Below the pieces are notes generated by a model. The model saw nothing but the letters and a program-made list of their open reading frames with translations. It searched no databases and was not told where the DNA came from. Below, one piece after another: positions 1 to 8,222 of a stretch of DNA of 42,194 bases. Location of the stretch: positions 1 to 42,194 of the forward strand of contig JAEUQF010000068.1 in NCBI GenBank assembly GCA_016789745.1, read 5' to 3'. The translations under genes and the position numbers were made by a program. Origin of the DNA: Bryobacterales bacterium. GTDB lineage: Bacteria > Acidobacteriota > Terriglobia > Bryobacterales > Bryobacteraceae. The stretch's first letter is position 1. The number at the start of each line of letters is the position of its first letter.

Positions 1-418
1 TCAGCCGGGCCTGAGCTATCACCACCTGCCGCCGTTCTTCCACGATGCGCAGTCGGGGACGCTGTTCCTGCGGTCGAATTGGGAGGAGGATGCCGTGTGG
101 CTCAGCTACCAGGCTGGGAGCATGGAGTTGTTCATGGACGGGAAACGGTCGGGGTTGCAGCCGCGGGCGATTGAGGAGCCGCTGGCGATTGGGGATCACG
201 TGGTGATGATGGGCAAGCCGGAGATGCAGTGGAGCCTGAACCTGCCGTCCAGCACGCGCTATTTCCTGATCGGCCTGAAGCCGCATACGCGCTATGACCT
301 GGAAGTGGACGACCAGGAGCTGACCGAGGCAAAGACGGATGCGGGCGGGATTCTGGCGCTGACGTTTGGGGAGAGTGTGAACGTCGGGGTACGGTTGCGG
401 ATCTCGCCGGGCCAGTAA
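1..418 (+). CDS. 3' end of an unrecognised protein (5' truncated)
   Basis: An open frame enters from the left edge (first whole codon at position 2) and stops at 416-418, giving about 138 C-terminal residues. They are rich in aromatic and beta-strand-like segments (FLRSNWEEDAVWLSY, MELFMDGK, RYFLIGLKPHTRYDLEVDD), and the last ~50 residues look like a small beta-sandwich, perhaps a fibronectin-III-like or carbohydrate-active accessory domain. There is no catalytic motif I can name. It lies 36 bp upstream of the YHYH genes on the same strand, so cotranscription is possible. A GTG at 95 is an internal codon, because the frame is open upstream of it. Function unknown. Confidence 0.6.
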   Translation, partial: QPGLSYHHLPPFFHDAQSGTLFLRSNWEEDAVWLSYQAGSMELFMDGKRSGLQPRAIEEPLAIGDHVVMMGKPEMQWSLNLPSSTRYFLIGLKPHTRYDLEVDDQELTEAKTDAGGILALTFGESVNVGVRLRISPGQ

Positions 419-454
419 CCCAAGGCAGGGGCAACTGCGTTATTCCCAACAAGT

Positions 455-2257
455 ATGAAGGCTCTTGTTCTGGGATACCTGTTGCTGGCGGGCGTGGCGA
501 TTGCGCAGCCTCCGCCGATGCAGTCAGGCGATGGGATCTGGCTGCGCAATGCCTATTACGGGGAAGCGCAGACGTTCGATAGCTGCCTGGGCCATCAGCC
601 GGGTAGCGGCATGTATCATCACCATGCGAGTCCGGTGTGCCTGCGGGCGCAGTTGGACGACAACCTGGAGCAGGTGCGGACGCTGCGGACGGGAGGGGTG
701 TACCGGGAGAAGACCGAGGGCCTGGTGCATTCTCCGATTCTGGGTTGGAGCTTTGACGGATACCCGATTTACGGCCCTTACGGCTATGCGGACGCCGGCG
801 ATGGCACCAGCGAAGTGCGGCACATGCGGGCATCGTTCCGGCTGCGCGAGATCACGCGGCGGGATTCGCTGCCGGATTGGGCGATGGTGATACATCCCGC
901 CACGCCGCAGCAGTTGGCGGAGAACCAGTTCGGGCCGCAAATCAACGTGCGGTTCCCGCTGGGCCGGTATCTGGAAGACTACGAGTTCGTGGAGGGCCAC
1001 GGGGACCTGGACGTGCACAACGGGCGGTTTGGGGTGACGCCGGAGTTTCCGCAAGGCACGTACGCGTATTTCGTAACGGTGGAGGAAGACGGCACGCCGG
1101 CGTTCCCTTACATTTTGGGCGGGACCTATTATGGCAGCGTGGGCGGCGGACAGGAGCGGGCGCAGCCCGCGAACACGCAGGATTTCGCCCCGGGGGCGGA
1201 GAGCGAATCGCGGCTGCTGACGTCATGGGCGACGAAGAACGCCGGTGAAGCGGCGAAGGTGAAGAGCGCGTTTAACCCATCGGCGGAGGCGCAGACGACG
1301 TGGCCTTTCCAGGTGCCGGCGGGAGTGAACATCGCCACGGGCGTGCGTACGCCGGCGAATGCGGACATCCAGCGCGTGCGCTTTAACGACGCCAACGTCT
1401 GGGTGAACGCGAATGGGCTGGCCAGCTACACCATGGGTCCGTGGTTTGACGCATTGCAGCCGGGCGGCATTTTCGGCGGCTGGCCGAACAATCTGAACAC
1501 GATGTACCGGGTGCCGCGCGCCGGCGGGACGCAGTCGGGGTCGGCGCGGACGGGGCTGGGTCCGGTAGGGGTGTGGGTGAATGGCGTGGCGGTTTTCAAT
1601 GCGCTGGATGGGGCCAGCTATAGCAATGCGCGGGGTACGGATGTGGGCGGCGGGCTGGTGAATCCGACGGCGATCCAGGTATCGGCGGCATCGCCCGAGC
1701 GCGGGCCGGTGGCGCCGGGAACGCTGGTACAGGCGACGCCTTTGTTCGGCGCGGTGCTAGCCACGACGGAGGCGGGGATTTCAGCGGTGCCGTGGCCGAC
1801 GGAACTGAGTGGGACGACGGTGACGATTGTGGACAGCACCGGCACCACGCATCGGGCGCGCATCGGGGCGGTGTCGCCGGAGCAGGTGACGTATCTGATT
1901 CCGGAGACGGCGGCCACTGGCTATGCACGGGTGACGATCGACGCAGGCGTCACGCCGGCCAACTTCAACATCTACATCGTGGACAGCTATCCGTCGGTGT
2001 ATGAGCAGACGCAGGTGGAACGCAGCGGAGAGCGAGTGTTCGTGATCCTGACCGGTACAGGGCTGGGGAAAGAGGATGCGTTACAGTCCACCATAGGCGG
2101 CGTGGATGCGCCGGTAATCGCGGAGAAAAGCCCCAGCCCCGGCCATGAGACGTATCGCGTCGAAGTGCCGGCGGAGGTGATGGGCAAGGGCGAGGTGCCG
2201 GTCATCGTCACCAACGCCGGACGCCGTTCGAATCCGGTGATCGTGTCGATTCCATGA
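455..2257 (+). CDS. Secreted YHYH-domain protein with Solibacter-type C-terminal domain
   Basis: A 600-residue exported protein. Residues 1-18 are a signal peptide (MKALVLGYLLLAGVAIAQ). The YHYH domain follows: the name-giving cluster reads YHHHASPVCL at 54-63, and the family's second signature, SPILGWSFDGYPIYGPYG, is at 93-110. The family's reaction is not established; the His cluster suggests metal binding. Residues ~405-600 match the Solibacter uncharacterised C-terminal domain (TIGR03437 type), with an APGTLVQATPLFG stretch, PWPTELSGTTV, and SPEQVTYLIPETAATGYA. That domain is almost confined to Solibacter relatives and fixes the taxonomic guess. The stop overlaps the start of the next YHYH gene as ATGA, so the pair is translationally coupled. 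There is no clear Shine-Dalgarno sequence before the ATG. Confidence 0.85.
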   Translation: MKALVLGYLLLAGVAIAQPPPMQSGDGIWLRNAYYGEAQTFDSCLGHQPGSGMYHHHASPVCLRAQLDDNLEQVRTLRTGGVYREKTEGLVHSPILGWSFDGYPIYGPYGYADAGDGTSEVRHMRASFRLREITRRDSLPDWAMVIHPATPQQLAENQFGPQINVRFPLGRYLEDYEFVEGHGDLDVHNGRFGVTPEFPQGTYAYFVTVEEDGTPAFPYILGGTYYGSVGGGQERAQPANTQDFAPGAESESRLLTSWATKNAGEAAKVKSAFNPSAEAQTTWPFQVPAGVNIATGVRTPANADIQRVRFNDANVWVNANGLASYTMGPWFDALQPGGIFGGWPNNLNTMYRVPRAGGTQSGSARTGLGPVGVWVNGVAVFNALDGASYSNARGTDVGGGLVNPTAIQVSAASPERGPVAPGTLVQATPLFGAVLATTEAGISAVPWPTELSGTTVTIVDSTGTTHRARIGAVSPEQVTYLIPETAATGYARVTIDAGVTPANFNIYIVDSYPSVYEQTQVERSGERVFVILTGTGLGKEDALQSTIGGVDAPVIAEKSPSPGHETYRVEVPAEVMGKGEVPVIVTNAGRRSNPVIVSIP

Positions 2258-4017
2258 AGGCGCTGCTGGTGCTGCTGGCAGCGGTGAAGTTGAACGTGTG
2301 GCTGGTGAATCCGCAGGCCGCCAGCGCAGACAACGAAGCGCTGCGACGCGTGCTGCCGGAGGTGCACCGCGTGACCGAAGAAGGGGATTTTGTCGTGGTG
2401 CGGTCGGCGGGGTTGTCGACGCACTATCTGGGTCCGCTGCAGAATCCTCCCTCGCCGGAGAATGCGGTTCGCGAGTTTGTGTTCCGCATTCCGAAGCTGC
2501 CGCGTCCGGCTTCGGGCAAGCATCCCAGCATCGGCGCGATTGCCGGTGTGTTCGTGAACGGCATGCCGATTTACAACATGTGGGAAGCCGCGTCGTACCA
2601 GGGGCGGAACCTGTGGCACTACGAGCTGGTGGCGGAGGCGGCACGGGATGGAGGCGCGCGGTCGGAGCTGTTGGAGAATGTGCTGGCGGACAACACCCGG
2701 CACTCGCCGGTGCTGGGCTATGCGCTGGATGGGTATCCGGTGTATGGGCCCTGGACGGAGGGTGGGAGGCGGCGCATGCGGTCGGGTTATCAATTGCGCC
2801 AGATCTCGCGGCGTGAGGCTTGGGCGGATGGGACTCGGCTCACCCCGGGCCAGTACGGGCCTCGGGTGAGCGCCGAGTATCCGTTAGGCACGTTCGTGGA
2901 AGACTACGAGTTCGTTGCCGGCAGCGGGAATCTGGATGCGTATAACGGCGCGTTCGTGCGCACGCCGGAGTATCCCGAAGGCACGTACGCCTACTTCCTG
3001 GCAACGGATGCGCGCGGGCGGATGGCGTTTCCGTATCTGCTGGCGGGGCGGTTTTACGGGGAGGTGTCGGCGGCGCGGGCAGGACGGGTGTTGACGTTCG
3101 ACGTGCCGCACCGGCAGTTGGAGCACGTGCATGAGAAGCCGCTGCATCTGATCATCGCTTCGGAGGACCTGGCGTTCTTTGACCATGTGCATCCGGTGCC
3201 GAATGCGCGGGATCAGTATGAGATTGCCTATGACTTCCCTGCCCCAGGCCGGTATCACCTATGGGCCGACTATACGGCTCCCGGTGCCGGGCAGCGCATC
3301 GTAGCGTCGGTGGTGGAGGTGAAGGAAGCCGGTACGCCGCGTGCTGTTGTCGAGCCTTCGCTGCAAGTGAAGTTGGAACCCTTAGGTGAGGTACGGGCCG
3401 GCGAAGAGGTGGCGTTTCGGGTGTCGGTGTCGCCGGCGGACTACGAGCCGTTTCTGGGGGCATGGGCGCACCTGGTACTGATCGACGACTCGCGGCGCCA
3501 TTTTCTGCATGCGCATCCGGAGGAGGCTGCCGTCGATGTGGAGCAGGGGCGTGTGCATGTTCATGGCGTAACCGACGCGCCGCTGGGCCCAGCGCCGCCG
3601 GTGGTGCAGGTGAAGGCCGTGTTCCCGGAGGCCGGGCACTATAAGGTATGGGTGCAGGTGCAGCGGCAGGGCAGAGTGATCACTACGCCGTTCTGGGTGG
3701 ATGTGAAAGCGGCACGGGCGAAGGCGGAAGGCAAAGCGACGGCGATACCCGGCGATGCAATTCGCGTGACGGTGAACCGCGCGGGTTTCACACCCGCCCG
3801 CATCGAGACACCGGGGGGCAAGCCGTTCTCCCTCGCCATTACGCGGGAGAGCGGCCCGAACTGCGGGGGGCGCATTGTATTCCCGGCGTTGAAGCAGGAG
3901 CGGGAGTTGCCGTTGGGCGCGACAACGCTGATCGCGATGCCGCCGGTGAAAGGAGAGTTGCGGTTCACCTGCGGCATGGGGATGTATCGCGGTGTGATAG
4001 TCGGGGTGGCGCCCTAG
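2254..4017 (+). CDS. Secreted YHYH-like protein fused to a cupredoxin-like domain
   Basis: A 587-residue protein with an export-type N-terminus. It shares with its upstream neighbour the SPVLGYALDGYPVYGPW signature (151-167) and a VEDYEFV-type segment, but the YHHH cluster is replaced by LWHYEL near 120-125, so the putative metal site is altered. The middle (~265-480) holds two beta-sandwich segments with many His residues (EHVHEKPLHL, FFDHVHPVP, RHFLHAHPE), like the domain seen in copper-associated periplasmic proteins. The last ~90 residues form a cupredoxin-like fold: an early Cys at 537, then VFPALKQERELP, and a terminal FTCGMGMYRG with C573, M575 and M577 as likely copper ligands. A role in periplasmic copper handling is inferred. 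The TAG stop shares CTAG with the convergent ADOP gene. Confidence 0.8.
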   Translation: MKALLVLLAAVKLNVWLVNPQAASADNEALRRVLPEVHRVTEEGDFVVVRSAGLSTHYLGPLQNPPSPENAVREFVFRIPKLPRPASGKHPSIGAIAGVFVNGMPIYNMWEAASYQGRNLWHYELVAEAARDGGARSELLENVLADNTRHSPVLGYALDGYPVYGPWTEGGRRRMRSGYQLRQISRREAWADGTRLTPGQYGPRVSAEYPLGTFVEDYEFVAGSGNLDAYNGAFVRTPEYPEGTYAYFLATDARGRMAFPYLLAGRFYGEVSAARAGRVLTFDVPHRQLEHVHEKPLHLIIASEDLAFFDHVHPVPNARDQYEIAYDFPAPGRYHLWADYTAPGAGQRIVASVVEVKEAGTPRAVVEPSLQVKLEPLGEVRAGEEVAFRVSVSPADYEPFLGAWAHLVLIDDSRRHFLHAHPEEAAVDVEQGRVHVHGVTDAPLGPAPPVVQVKAVFPEAGHYKVWVQVQRQGRVITTPFWVDVKAARAKAEGKATAIPGDAIRVTVNRAGFTPARIETPGGKPFSLAITRESGPNCGGRIVFPALKQERELPLGATTLIAMPPVKGELRFTCGMGMYRGVIVGVAP

Positions 4018-6473
4018 TCTTCGCGTAAGGCCTGCCAGGGTTCCAGGCGGGCGGCGCGGCGGGCGGGAATCGCACAGGCGGCTGCGGCGGTGAGCAGCAA
4101 CGTAAGCGGCGCGATGAGGAAGGTGACTGGATCGAGAGCCTTCACCCCATAAAGGATGCTGCCCAGCAGCGGCATGCCCGCGGCGGCGGCCGCCAGCCCG
4201 AGCGCACTCCCGAGCAGCGCCAGCAGCAAGCCCTGCCGCAGTACCATGCCGACGACATGCCGGCGATCCGCGCCCAAAGCGATGCGGATTCCGATGTCGC
4301 GCACGCGGCGGCTGACGCTGTAGTGCACCACGCCGAACAGTCCCGTGATGGCCAGCAGCAGCGCGGCGCCGCCGGCAAAACCGAACAGCGATGCGGCTAA
4401 CCGCGGCAGGATGCGGGCGTTGGTGACATGCTCGTCCATCGTGTGGATGTCGAACACGGAGAGGTTCGCGGATACGGTCTGGATTTCGCGGCGTATTTGC
4501 GCGGCGCGATCGGCATTGCCGGCAGCCGTGCGCACCAGCAGGCGCAGGCCGAACAGCGCGCTGCCCTCGTAGGTGCGCTGCAACGGTTCGTACATGATGG
4601 CGGCGGGGTCTTCATCGAGCGTGCGGGACTTGGAATCGGTCACAACGCCGATGACCTCGCGCTTCTGCCGATGGGCATCGAAGCGGCGCCCGACTACCGA
4701 TCCGCCCTCGGGCCACAAACGTTTGGCCAGGGTCTGGTTGATCAGGACGGGCAACACATCGGAGGCGCGGTGCAGATCCGTGCTGCCTTCCACGACGCGC
4801 AGGCTGAGGGTTTCGATGTAGCGGTCGCCCACGCGGTAGAAGTCGGTGTTGATCTCCTTGCCGCCTTCGTTGCGGTTGCCCTCTTCGTTGGTGACGCCGG
4901 TGGATTGGCCGCCCATGCTGAGCGGGAGCATGTCGGTGTAGCTCACCGAAACTACGCCAGGCAACTGCGAGAGGCGATCCTGCACCTGCTTCATCATGCG
5001 CGGCGCGTCGTCGCGCGAGAAGCCGTCGAGGGTGGGATCGAGGGTCACCAGCATGACGTTACGAGGGTCGAAGCCAAGCTGGATGCGATTGGCGTTACCC
5101 AGGCTCCGCAACATGAGGATGGTGCCGGTGAGCAGGAGCATCGCCATGGCCATCTGGCCGACCACCAGGAAGTTCGACTTGTTCCAGCGGCGGGCGCTGA
5201 TGCCGGCAGCCGCTTGCGTGCGCATGGCGCTGATGACATCCAGCCGCGCGGCCGACAACGCCGGCGCGAGTCCAAAAGCAACCGTGGTGAAGACGGTGAT
5301 GCCCAGGGTGAACAGCGCCACGCGCCAATCGAAGTTGGAGCCGAGATCGAGCGGCACCGGCATGGGCAACTGGAGGGCGCCGATGGCACCCTTGGCGTAG
5401 TAGGTGAGGCCGACGGCGATAAGCGCGCCGAGAGAGGCCAGCAACAGGCCTTCGGTGAGCAGTTGGCGAACCAGGCGGGCGCGGCCGGCGCCCATGGCGA
5501 GGCGCGTGGCGAATTCCCGCGAACGCCGCGTGGCACGCGCCAGCAGCAGGTTGGCGACATTGGCACAGGCGATGAGCAGCACCAGGAGCATGATTACCAG
5601 CAGCAGGCCGAGGAAGGTAACCAGCGTCGGCCGGAAGCCGGGGTTGAACTGCCCCGCGCGTTCGAGCGTGAAGCCGAGGTTGCGATTGCTGTTGGGGTGG
5701 TCCTTTTCGAGCCGTTGGGACAGCGTGCGGAGAGCGGTGCGCGCCTGCTGTTCGTTCACGCCCGGTTGCAGGCGGGCGATGGCGAAGAGCCAGTGGACGT
5801 TGCGTCCGGTGCGCCGGTCTTCGACACCGGTGCGCGGCATCATCTGTTCCAGCAGGGCGAGCGGAACCCAGAAATCGGCCACCAGCCCGCGATCCACGCC
5901 GCGGAAGCCGGGCGGCGCGATGCCCACGACGGTGACCTGCCGCTGGTTTAGGCGGATGGTGCGGCCGACAAGAGATGGGTCGGCGGCAAACGCACTGCGC
6001 CAGATGTGATCGCTGAGGACGACCACCTGGTCGCGGCCGGGGACGCGGTCCTCATCGGCGACGAAAGTGCGCCCGCGGGCAGCCGTGATGCCGGCGACAT
6101 CGAAATAGTTGCCGCTTACCAGTTGTCCCCAGAGGCGCTTGGCGGGCGCGCCGTCGACGACGAGGCTGGCGGGGGTGAGTGGGAAATAGCGGGCGACCGA
6201 GCGGAAGGTGCGCGTCTCGGCCGTAACATCGTCCAGGTCCGGCCAGGAGAGCGTGGCGCCGGCCTTGCCCTTCGAAGTGCGCTGGTAGATGGCCATGAGG
6301 CCGTCGCGATCGGCCACCGGCAGGGGTTCGAACAGTACCTTGTTGGCGTAGGTGAAGACGGTGGTGTTCGCCGCCACGCCAATGGCGATGGAGAACGCAG
6401 CGGCCAACGTCAGCAGTGGTTCGTTGGCCAGCATGCGCAGGCCGTAGCGGAGATCGCGAAGCAGTTCCTGCAT
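4014..6473 (-). CDS. ADOP-family orphan ABC transporter permease (MacB/FtsX type)
   Basis: 819 residues, the usual length for acidobacterial duplicated orphan permeases. The N-terminal LLRDLRYGLRML signature precedes TM1 (~20-42) and a MacB-type periplasmic core. The first FtsX module is at ~280-400 (IACANVANLLLARATRRSRE, then LAMGAGRARLVRQLLTEG). A middle TM is at ~430-455, followed by a second periplasmic core. The second FtsX module is at ~690-812 (RRVRDIGIRIALGADRR) and ends PARRAARLEPWQALRED. No ATPase gene is nearby, hence 'orphan'; a partner ATPase elsewhere or a mechanotransmission role is inferred. It is 34 bp downstream of the anti-sigma-like gene on the same strand and is probably the effector of that sigma operon. 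Its stop forms CTAG with the opposing YHYH gene. Confidence 0.9.
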   Translation of the reverse strand: MQELLRDLRYGLRMLANEPLLTLAAAFSIAIGVAANTTVFTYANKVLFEPLPVADRDGLMAIYQRTSKGKAGATLSWPDLDDVTAETRTFRSVARYFPLTPASLVVDGAPAKRLWGQLVSGNYFDVAGITAARGRTFVADEDRVPGRDQVVVLSDHIWRSAFAADPSLVGRTIRLNQRQVTVVGIAPPGFRGVDRGLVADFWVPLALLEQMMPRTGVEDRRTGRNVHWLFAIARLQPGVNEQQARTALRTLSQRLEKDHPNSNRNLGFTLERAGQFNPGFRPTLVTFLGLLLVIMLLVLLIACANVANLLLARATRRSREFATRLAMGAGRARLVRQLLTEGLLLASLGALIAVGLTYYAKGAIGALQLPMPVPLDLGSNFDWRVALFTLGITVFTTVAFGLAPALSAARLDVISAMRTQAAAGISARRWNKSNFLVVGQMAMAMLLLTGTILMLRSLGNANRIQLGFDPRNVMLVTLDPTLDGFSRDDAPRMMKQVQDRLSQLPGVVSVSYTDMLPLSMGGQSTGVTNEEGNRNEGGKEINTDFYRVGDRYIETLSLRVVEGSTDLHRASDVLPVLINQTLAKRLWPEGGSVVGRRFDAHRQKREVIGVVTDSKSRTLDEDPAAIMYEPLQRTYEGSALFGLRLLVRTAAGNADRAAQIRREIQTVSANLSVFDIHTMDEHVTNARILPRLAASLFGFAGGAALLLAITGLFGVVHYSVSRRVRDIGIRIALGADRRHVVGMVLRQGLLLALLGSALGLAAAAAGMPLLGSILYGVKALDPVTFLIAPLTLLLTAAAACAIPARRAARLEPWQALRED

Positions 6474-6507
6474 CGAACCCTATAACGAAGTTCAGAGGCG
6501 CTTTGTT

Positions 6508-7089
6508 TCATTCCGGGCGTGACTGGTGGAAGAAAAGCGCGGCGGAGAGGAGACTGAGAACGCCGAGCGCCCAATGCGGCGTAGTGGCGTAGCCGAGGAC
6601 CAAGGCAAGATGGGCGCCCAGCGAGAAGCCGAGTCCGGTCCAGAAAAGGCGATTCCATGGAGTGGCAGGCGCCTGGAGGCCGGTTACGCTGAGACGCCGG
6701 CGGGCTTGGAAGTAGACCAGCCAGGCGCAGTAGGCGATGACGAGTGAGCCGCAGGCAAGGAGAGGTTGATCTCGCGCCATGATGAACGTCATCTTCGTGG
6801 AGTGAATCTGGAAGCTGGACGGAAGGAAGGATGTGAACAGCGCGACGGCCAACGCCCAGGTCCGACGCGAGAGCAGGCGATTGGTCTCAGCGACGGCCCG
6901 CAGTTCGAGGTCAGGCTCCGGGGCGGTGACGGAAGCCGAGGTGATGGCGCGGAGTGCCTGCACCTGGTCGCGGAGGTCGGGATAGTGGGTTAGCTCTTGC
7001 TCCAGCAGGGCGGCGGTCTCCGGGCTGGCTTCGCCGGCGGCATAGAGCGGCAACAGGTCCTCGATCACGGCTTTGGGCAGGGCGTTCAT
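6508..7089 (-). CDS. Membrane anti-sigma-factor-like protein without zinc ligands
   Basis: 193 residues. The N-terminal ~45 residues (KAVIEDLLPLYAAGEASPET, then LLEQEL) have the helical shape of an anti-sigma domain, but there is no Cys there and only one His, so the His-Cys-Cys zinc site of typical ZAS proteins is missing. Hydrophobic stretches near 75-95, 107-127, 145-165 and 170-188 predict three to four membrane helices, more than a standard single-pass anti-sigma factor. The start ATG overlaps the stop of the sigma gene as ATGA, the classic arrangement for a cognate sigma/anti-sigma pair. It probably holds the sigma factor at the membrane. What releases it is not visible from sequence. 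Confidence 0.75.
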   Translation of the reverse strand: MNALPKAVIEDLLPLYAAGEASPETAALLEQELTHYPDLRDQVQALRAITSASVTAPEPDLELRAVAETNRLLSRRTWALAVALFTSFLPSSFQIHSTKMTFIMARDQPLLACGSLVIAYCAWLVYFQARRRLSVTGLQAPATPWNRLFWTGLGFSLGAHLALVLGYATTPHWALGVLSLLSAALFFHQSRPE

Positions 7090-7595
7090 TTCACATCGCT
7101 CCGTTGGGTTAAAGTAGCCAGTCGCTGTCTGGCGCGGTGAACGCGCACACGGACGTTGGCGGCGGACAACTGCAGCATGATAGCGATCGCCTCGTAGGGC
7201 AGTCCTTCGACAGCGCGCAGCAGCAGGGCCGCCCGATCCGGTTCGGGCAGTTCTAGCAGGTGCCTACTCAACTGGGCTAACACCTGGCGGTCCGCCACTT
7301 GGGTCTCGATCGAGTCTTGCCGCGGCAGATCATCTGGCAGCAAATCTTCGCGCCGGCGGCGCCGCGATTGCTGCAGGTGGAGGTTGCGAACAATGGTGTA
7401 GAGATAGGCGCGCACGGTTGGCAGACGGACGCTGTCCCATCCCGACCACAGGCGCGTGAAGGCCTCCGCCGTAAGGTCGTCCGCCAGGGCGGGGTTGCCG
7501 GTCAGGCCGATCGCGAACCGCCGGACTGCGCCCGCGTGGGCGGTCCAGAGGTCGTGAAAGTTGGCCGGCGTGCGGTTCACGTTGACGATATCCAC
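7086..7595 (-). CDS. ECF-type RNA polymerase sigma factor
   Basis: 169 residues. Region 2 is at ~10-80: FHDLWTAHAGAVRRFAIGLT, DDLTAEAFTRLW and VRAYLYTIVRN are typical of ECF sigma2. Region 4 is at ~105-160, with LPEPDRAALLLRAVEGLPYE and an AIAIMLQLSAANVRVRVHRA helix-turn-helix. The start is GTG at 7595; no better in-frame ATG precedes it. It is the first gene of a three-gene minus-strand operon (sigma, anti-sigma-like protein, ADOP permease), so the permease is its most likely local target. It is divergent from the small membrane gene at 7630, with only 34 bp between starts. Confidence 0.9.
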   Translation of the reverse strand: MDIVNVNRTPANFHDLWTAHAGAVRRFAIGLTGNPALADDLTAEAFTRLWSGWDSVRLPTVRAYLYTIVRNLHLQQSRRRRREDLLPDDLPRQDSIETQVADRQVLAQLSRHLLELPEPDRAALLLRAVEGLPYEAIAIMLQLSAANVRVRVHRARQRLATLTQRSDVK

Positions 7596-7629
7596 TAGCA
7601 GGCCTGATGTTACACGTGCCGCCGCAAAA

Positions 7630-7803
7630 ATGAGCTACGGTTGGAGTATGGTTGTCAGCCTGATGATGGACTTTCTTGGGGCTTGGGTGGGCTGCAAGAT
7701 CAGCCGCGCCACGGGCGTGAGCGTCATTGGCCTGATGGTCATCGCGCTGATCGGCGTGCTTGCCGGACGCGTGGCGTTCGATCTGCTGACTCGAAACACC
7801 TGA
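7630..7803 (+). CDS. Small YeaQ/GlsB-like membrane protein
   Basis: 57 residues from ATG 7630 (an alternative ATG at 7648 gives 51). Two hydrophobic segments with Gly-rich spacing (FLGAWVGCKISRATGVSVIG, then IALIGVLAGRVAFDLL) resemble the first two helices of GlsB/YeaQ/YmgE (transglycosylase-associated) stress proteins. It is shorter than the usual ~80 residues and lacks the third helix, and it also resembles the N-terminal half of its neighbour at 7865. It could be a truncated paralog or a genuine two-helix form. Function is unknown; inner-membrane location is inferred. No Shine-Dalgarno sequence precedes either start. Confidence 0.55.
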   Translation: MSYGWSMVVSLMMDFLGAWVGCKISRATGVSVIGLMVIALIGVLAGRVAFDLLTRNT

Positions 7804-7828
7804 CGCCACTGAATCCTTGTTGGCCACC

Positions 7829-7837
7829 TGCTAGACT
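7829..7837 (+). promoter_or_regulatory. Extended -10 promoter of the GlsB-like gene
   Basis: TGCTAGACT is an extended -10 element (TGn followed by TAGACT at 7832-7837). The expected transcription start is near 7844, giving a ~20-nt leader that contains a GGAGGA ribosome binding site just before the ATG at 7865. No good -35 is present, as is common for extended -10 promoters. By-eye call. Confidence 0.45.
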
Positions 7838-7864
7838 AAGGGACTCTTTCGTTCGGAGGATTCT

Positions 7865-8101
7865 ATGCTGATTAGTCTAGTAGTAGGCCTGATCGCCGGC
7901 TGGCTTGCCGGGAAGATCATGCGCGGTAGTGGCTTTGGAGTTATAGGAGACATTGTCATCGGCCTGATCGGCGGGCTGGTGGGTGGAATGCTGTTCGGCA
8001 TTCTGGGCATTGCCGCCTATGGGTTCTTTGGACGTATCATCCTTTCGACGATCGGCGCGGTGGTGCTGATCTACGTGGTGCGGCTGTTACGAAAGGCCTG
8101 A
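7865..8101 (+). CDS. GlsB/YeaQ/YmgE-family stress membrane protein
   Basis: 78 residues, the normal family size. Three hydrophobic helices with the family's Gly pattern: LVVGLIAGWLAGKIMRGSGF, GDIVIGLIGGLVGGMLF and a C-terminal helix ending in IYVVRLLRKA. These 'transglycosylase-associated' proteins sit in the inner membrane and are induced by envelope or general stress; their biochemistry is unknown. There is a strong ribosome binding site (GGAGGA, 6 nt before the ATG). It follows a shorter relative at 7630, so the two probably arose by local duplication. The adjacent divergent ECF sigma operon gives an envelope-stress context, but control by that sigma factor is not shown. Confidence 0.85.
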   Translation: MLISLVVGLIAGWLAGKIMRGSGFGVIGDIVIGLIGGLVGGMLFGILGIAAYGFFGRIILSTIGAVVLIYVVRLLRKA

Positions 8102-8222
8102 CGCGTCCCGCTTCCGGCTGTCCTGTTTCGAATTCGGACACTGGCATTCGCCAAAACCCGGGGTGACTGAGTCCTTCCAGGAAGGCCCTTGACGTGCAAG
8201 GTCTACAGGGCGAGGCCACACC
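8102..8222. other. 121-bp intergenic region before the second ADOP gene
   Basis: No gene is seen. It contains two short inverted repeats: CCTTCC/GGAAGG meeting at 8173-8185, and CCTTG-N5-CAAGG at 8187-8201. TGTCC/GGACA arms near 8118-8140 could form a weak terminator for the upstream gene, but none has a following T-run. No convincing -10/-35 pair was found. A GCGAGG at about 8210 may serve as a weak ribosome binding site for ATG 8223. Confidence 0.3.

Noticed and set aside
4428..5951. 507-codon plus-strand open frame inside the first ADOP gene
   Set aside because: It is antisense to clear permease sequence, is rich in His/Gln/Arg/Gly without domains, and has the look of a GC-rich shadow frame.
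7630..8101. The two small membrane genes as a toxin-antitoxin or holin pair
   Set aside because: Their Gly-rich three- or two-helix pattern fits YeaQ/GlsB proteins, and there is no soluble partner or toxin motif.
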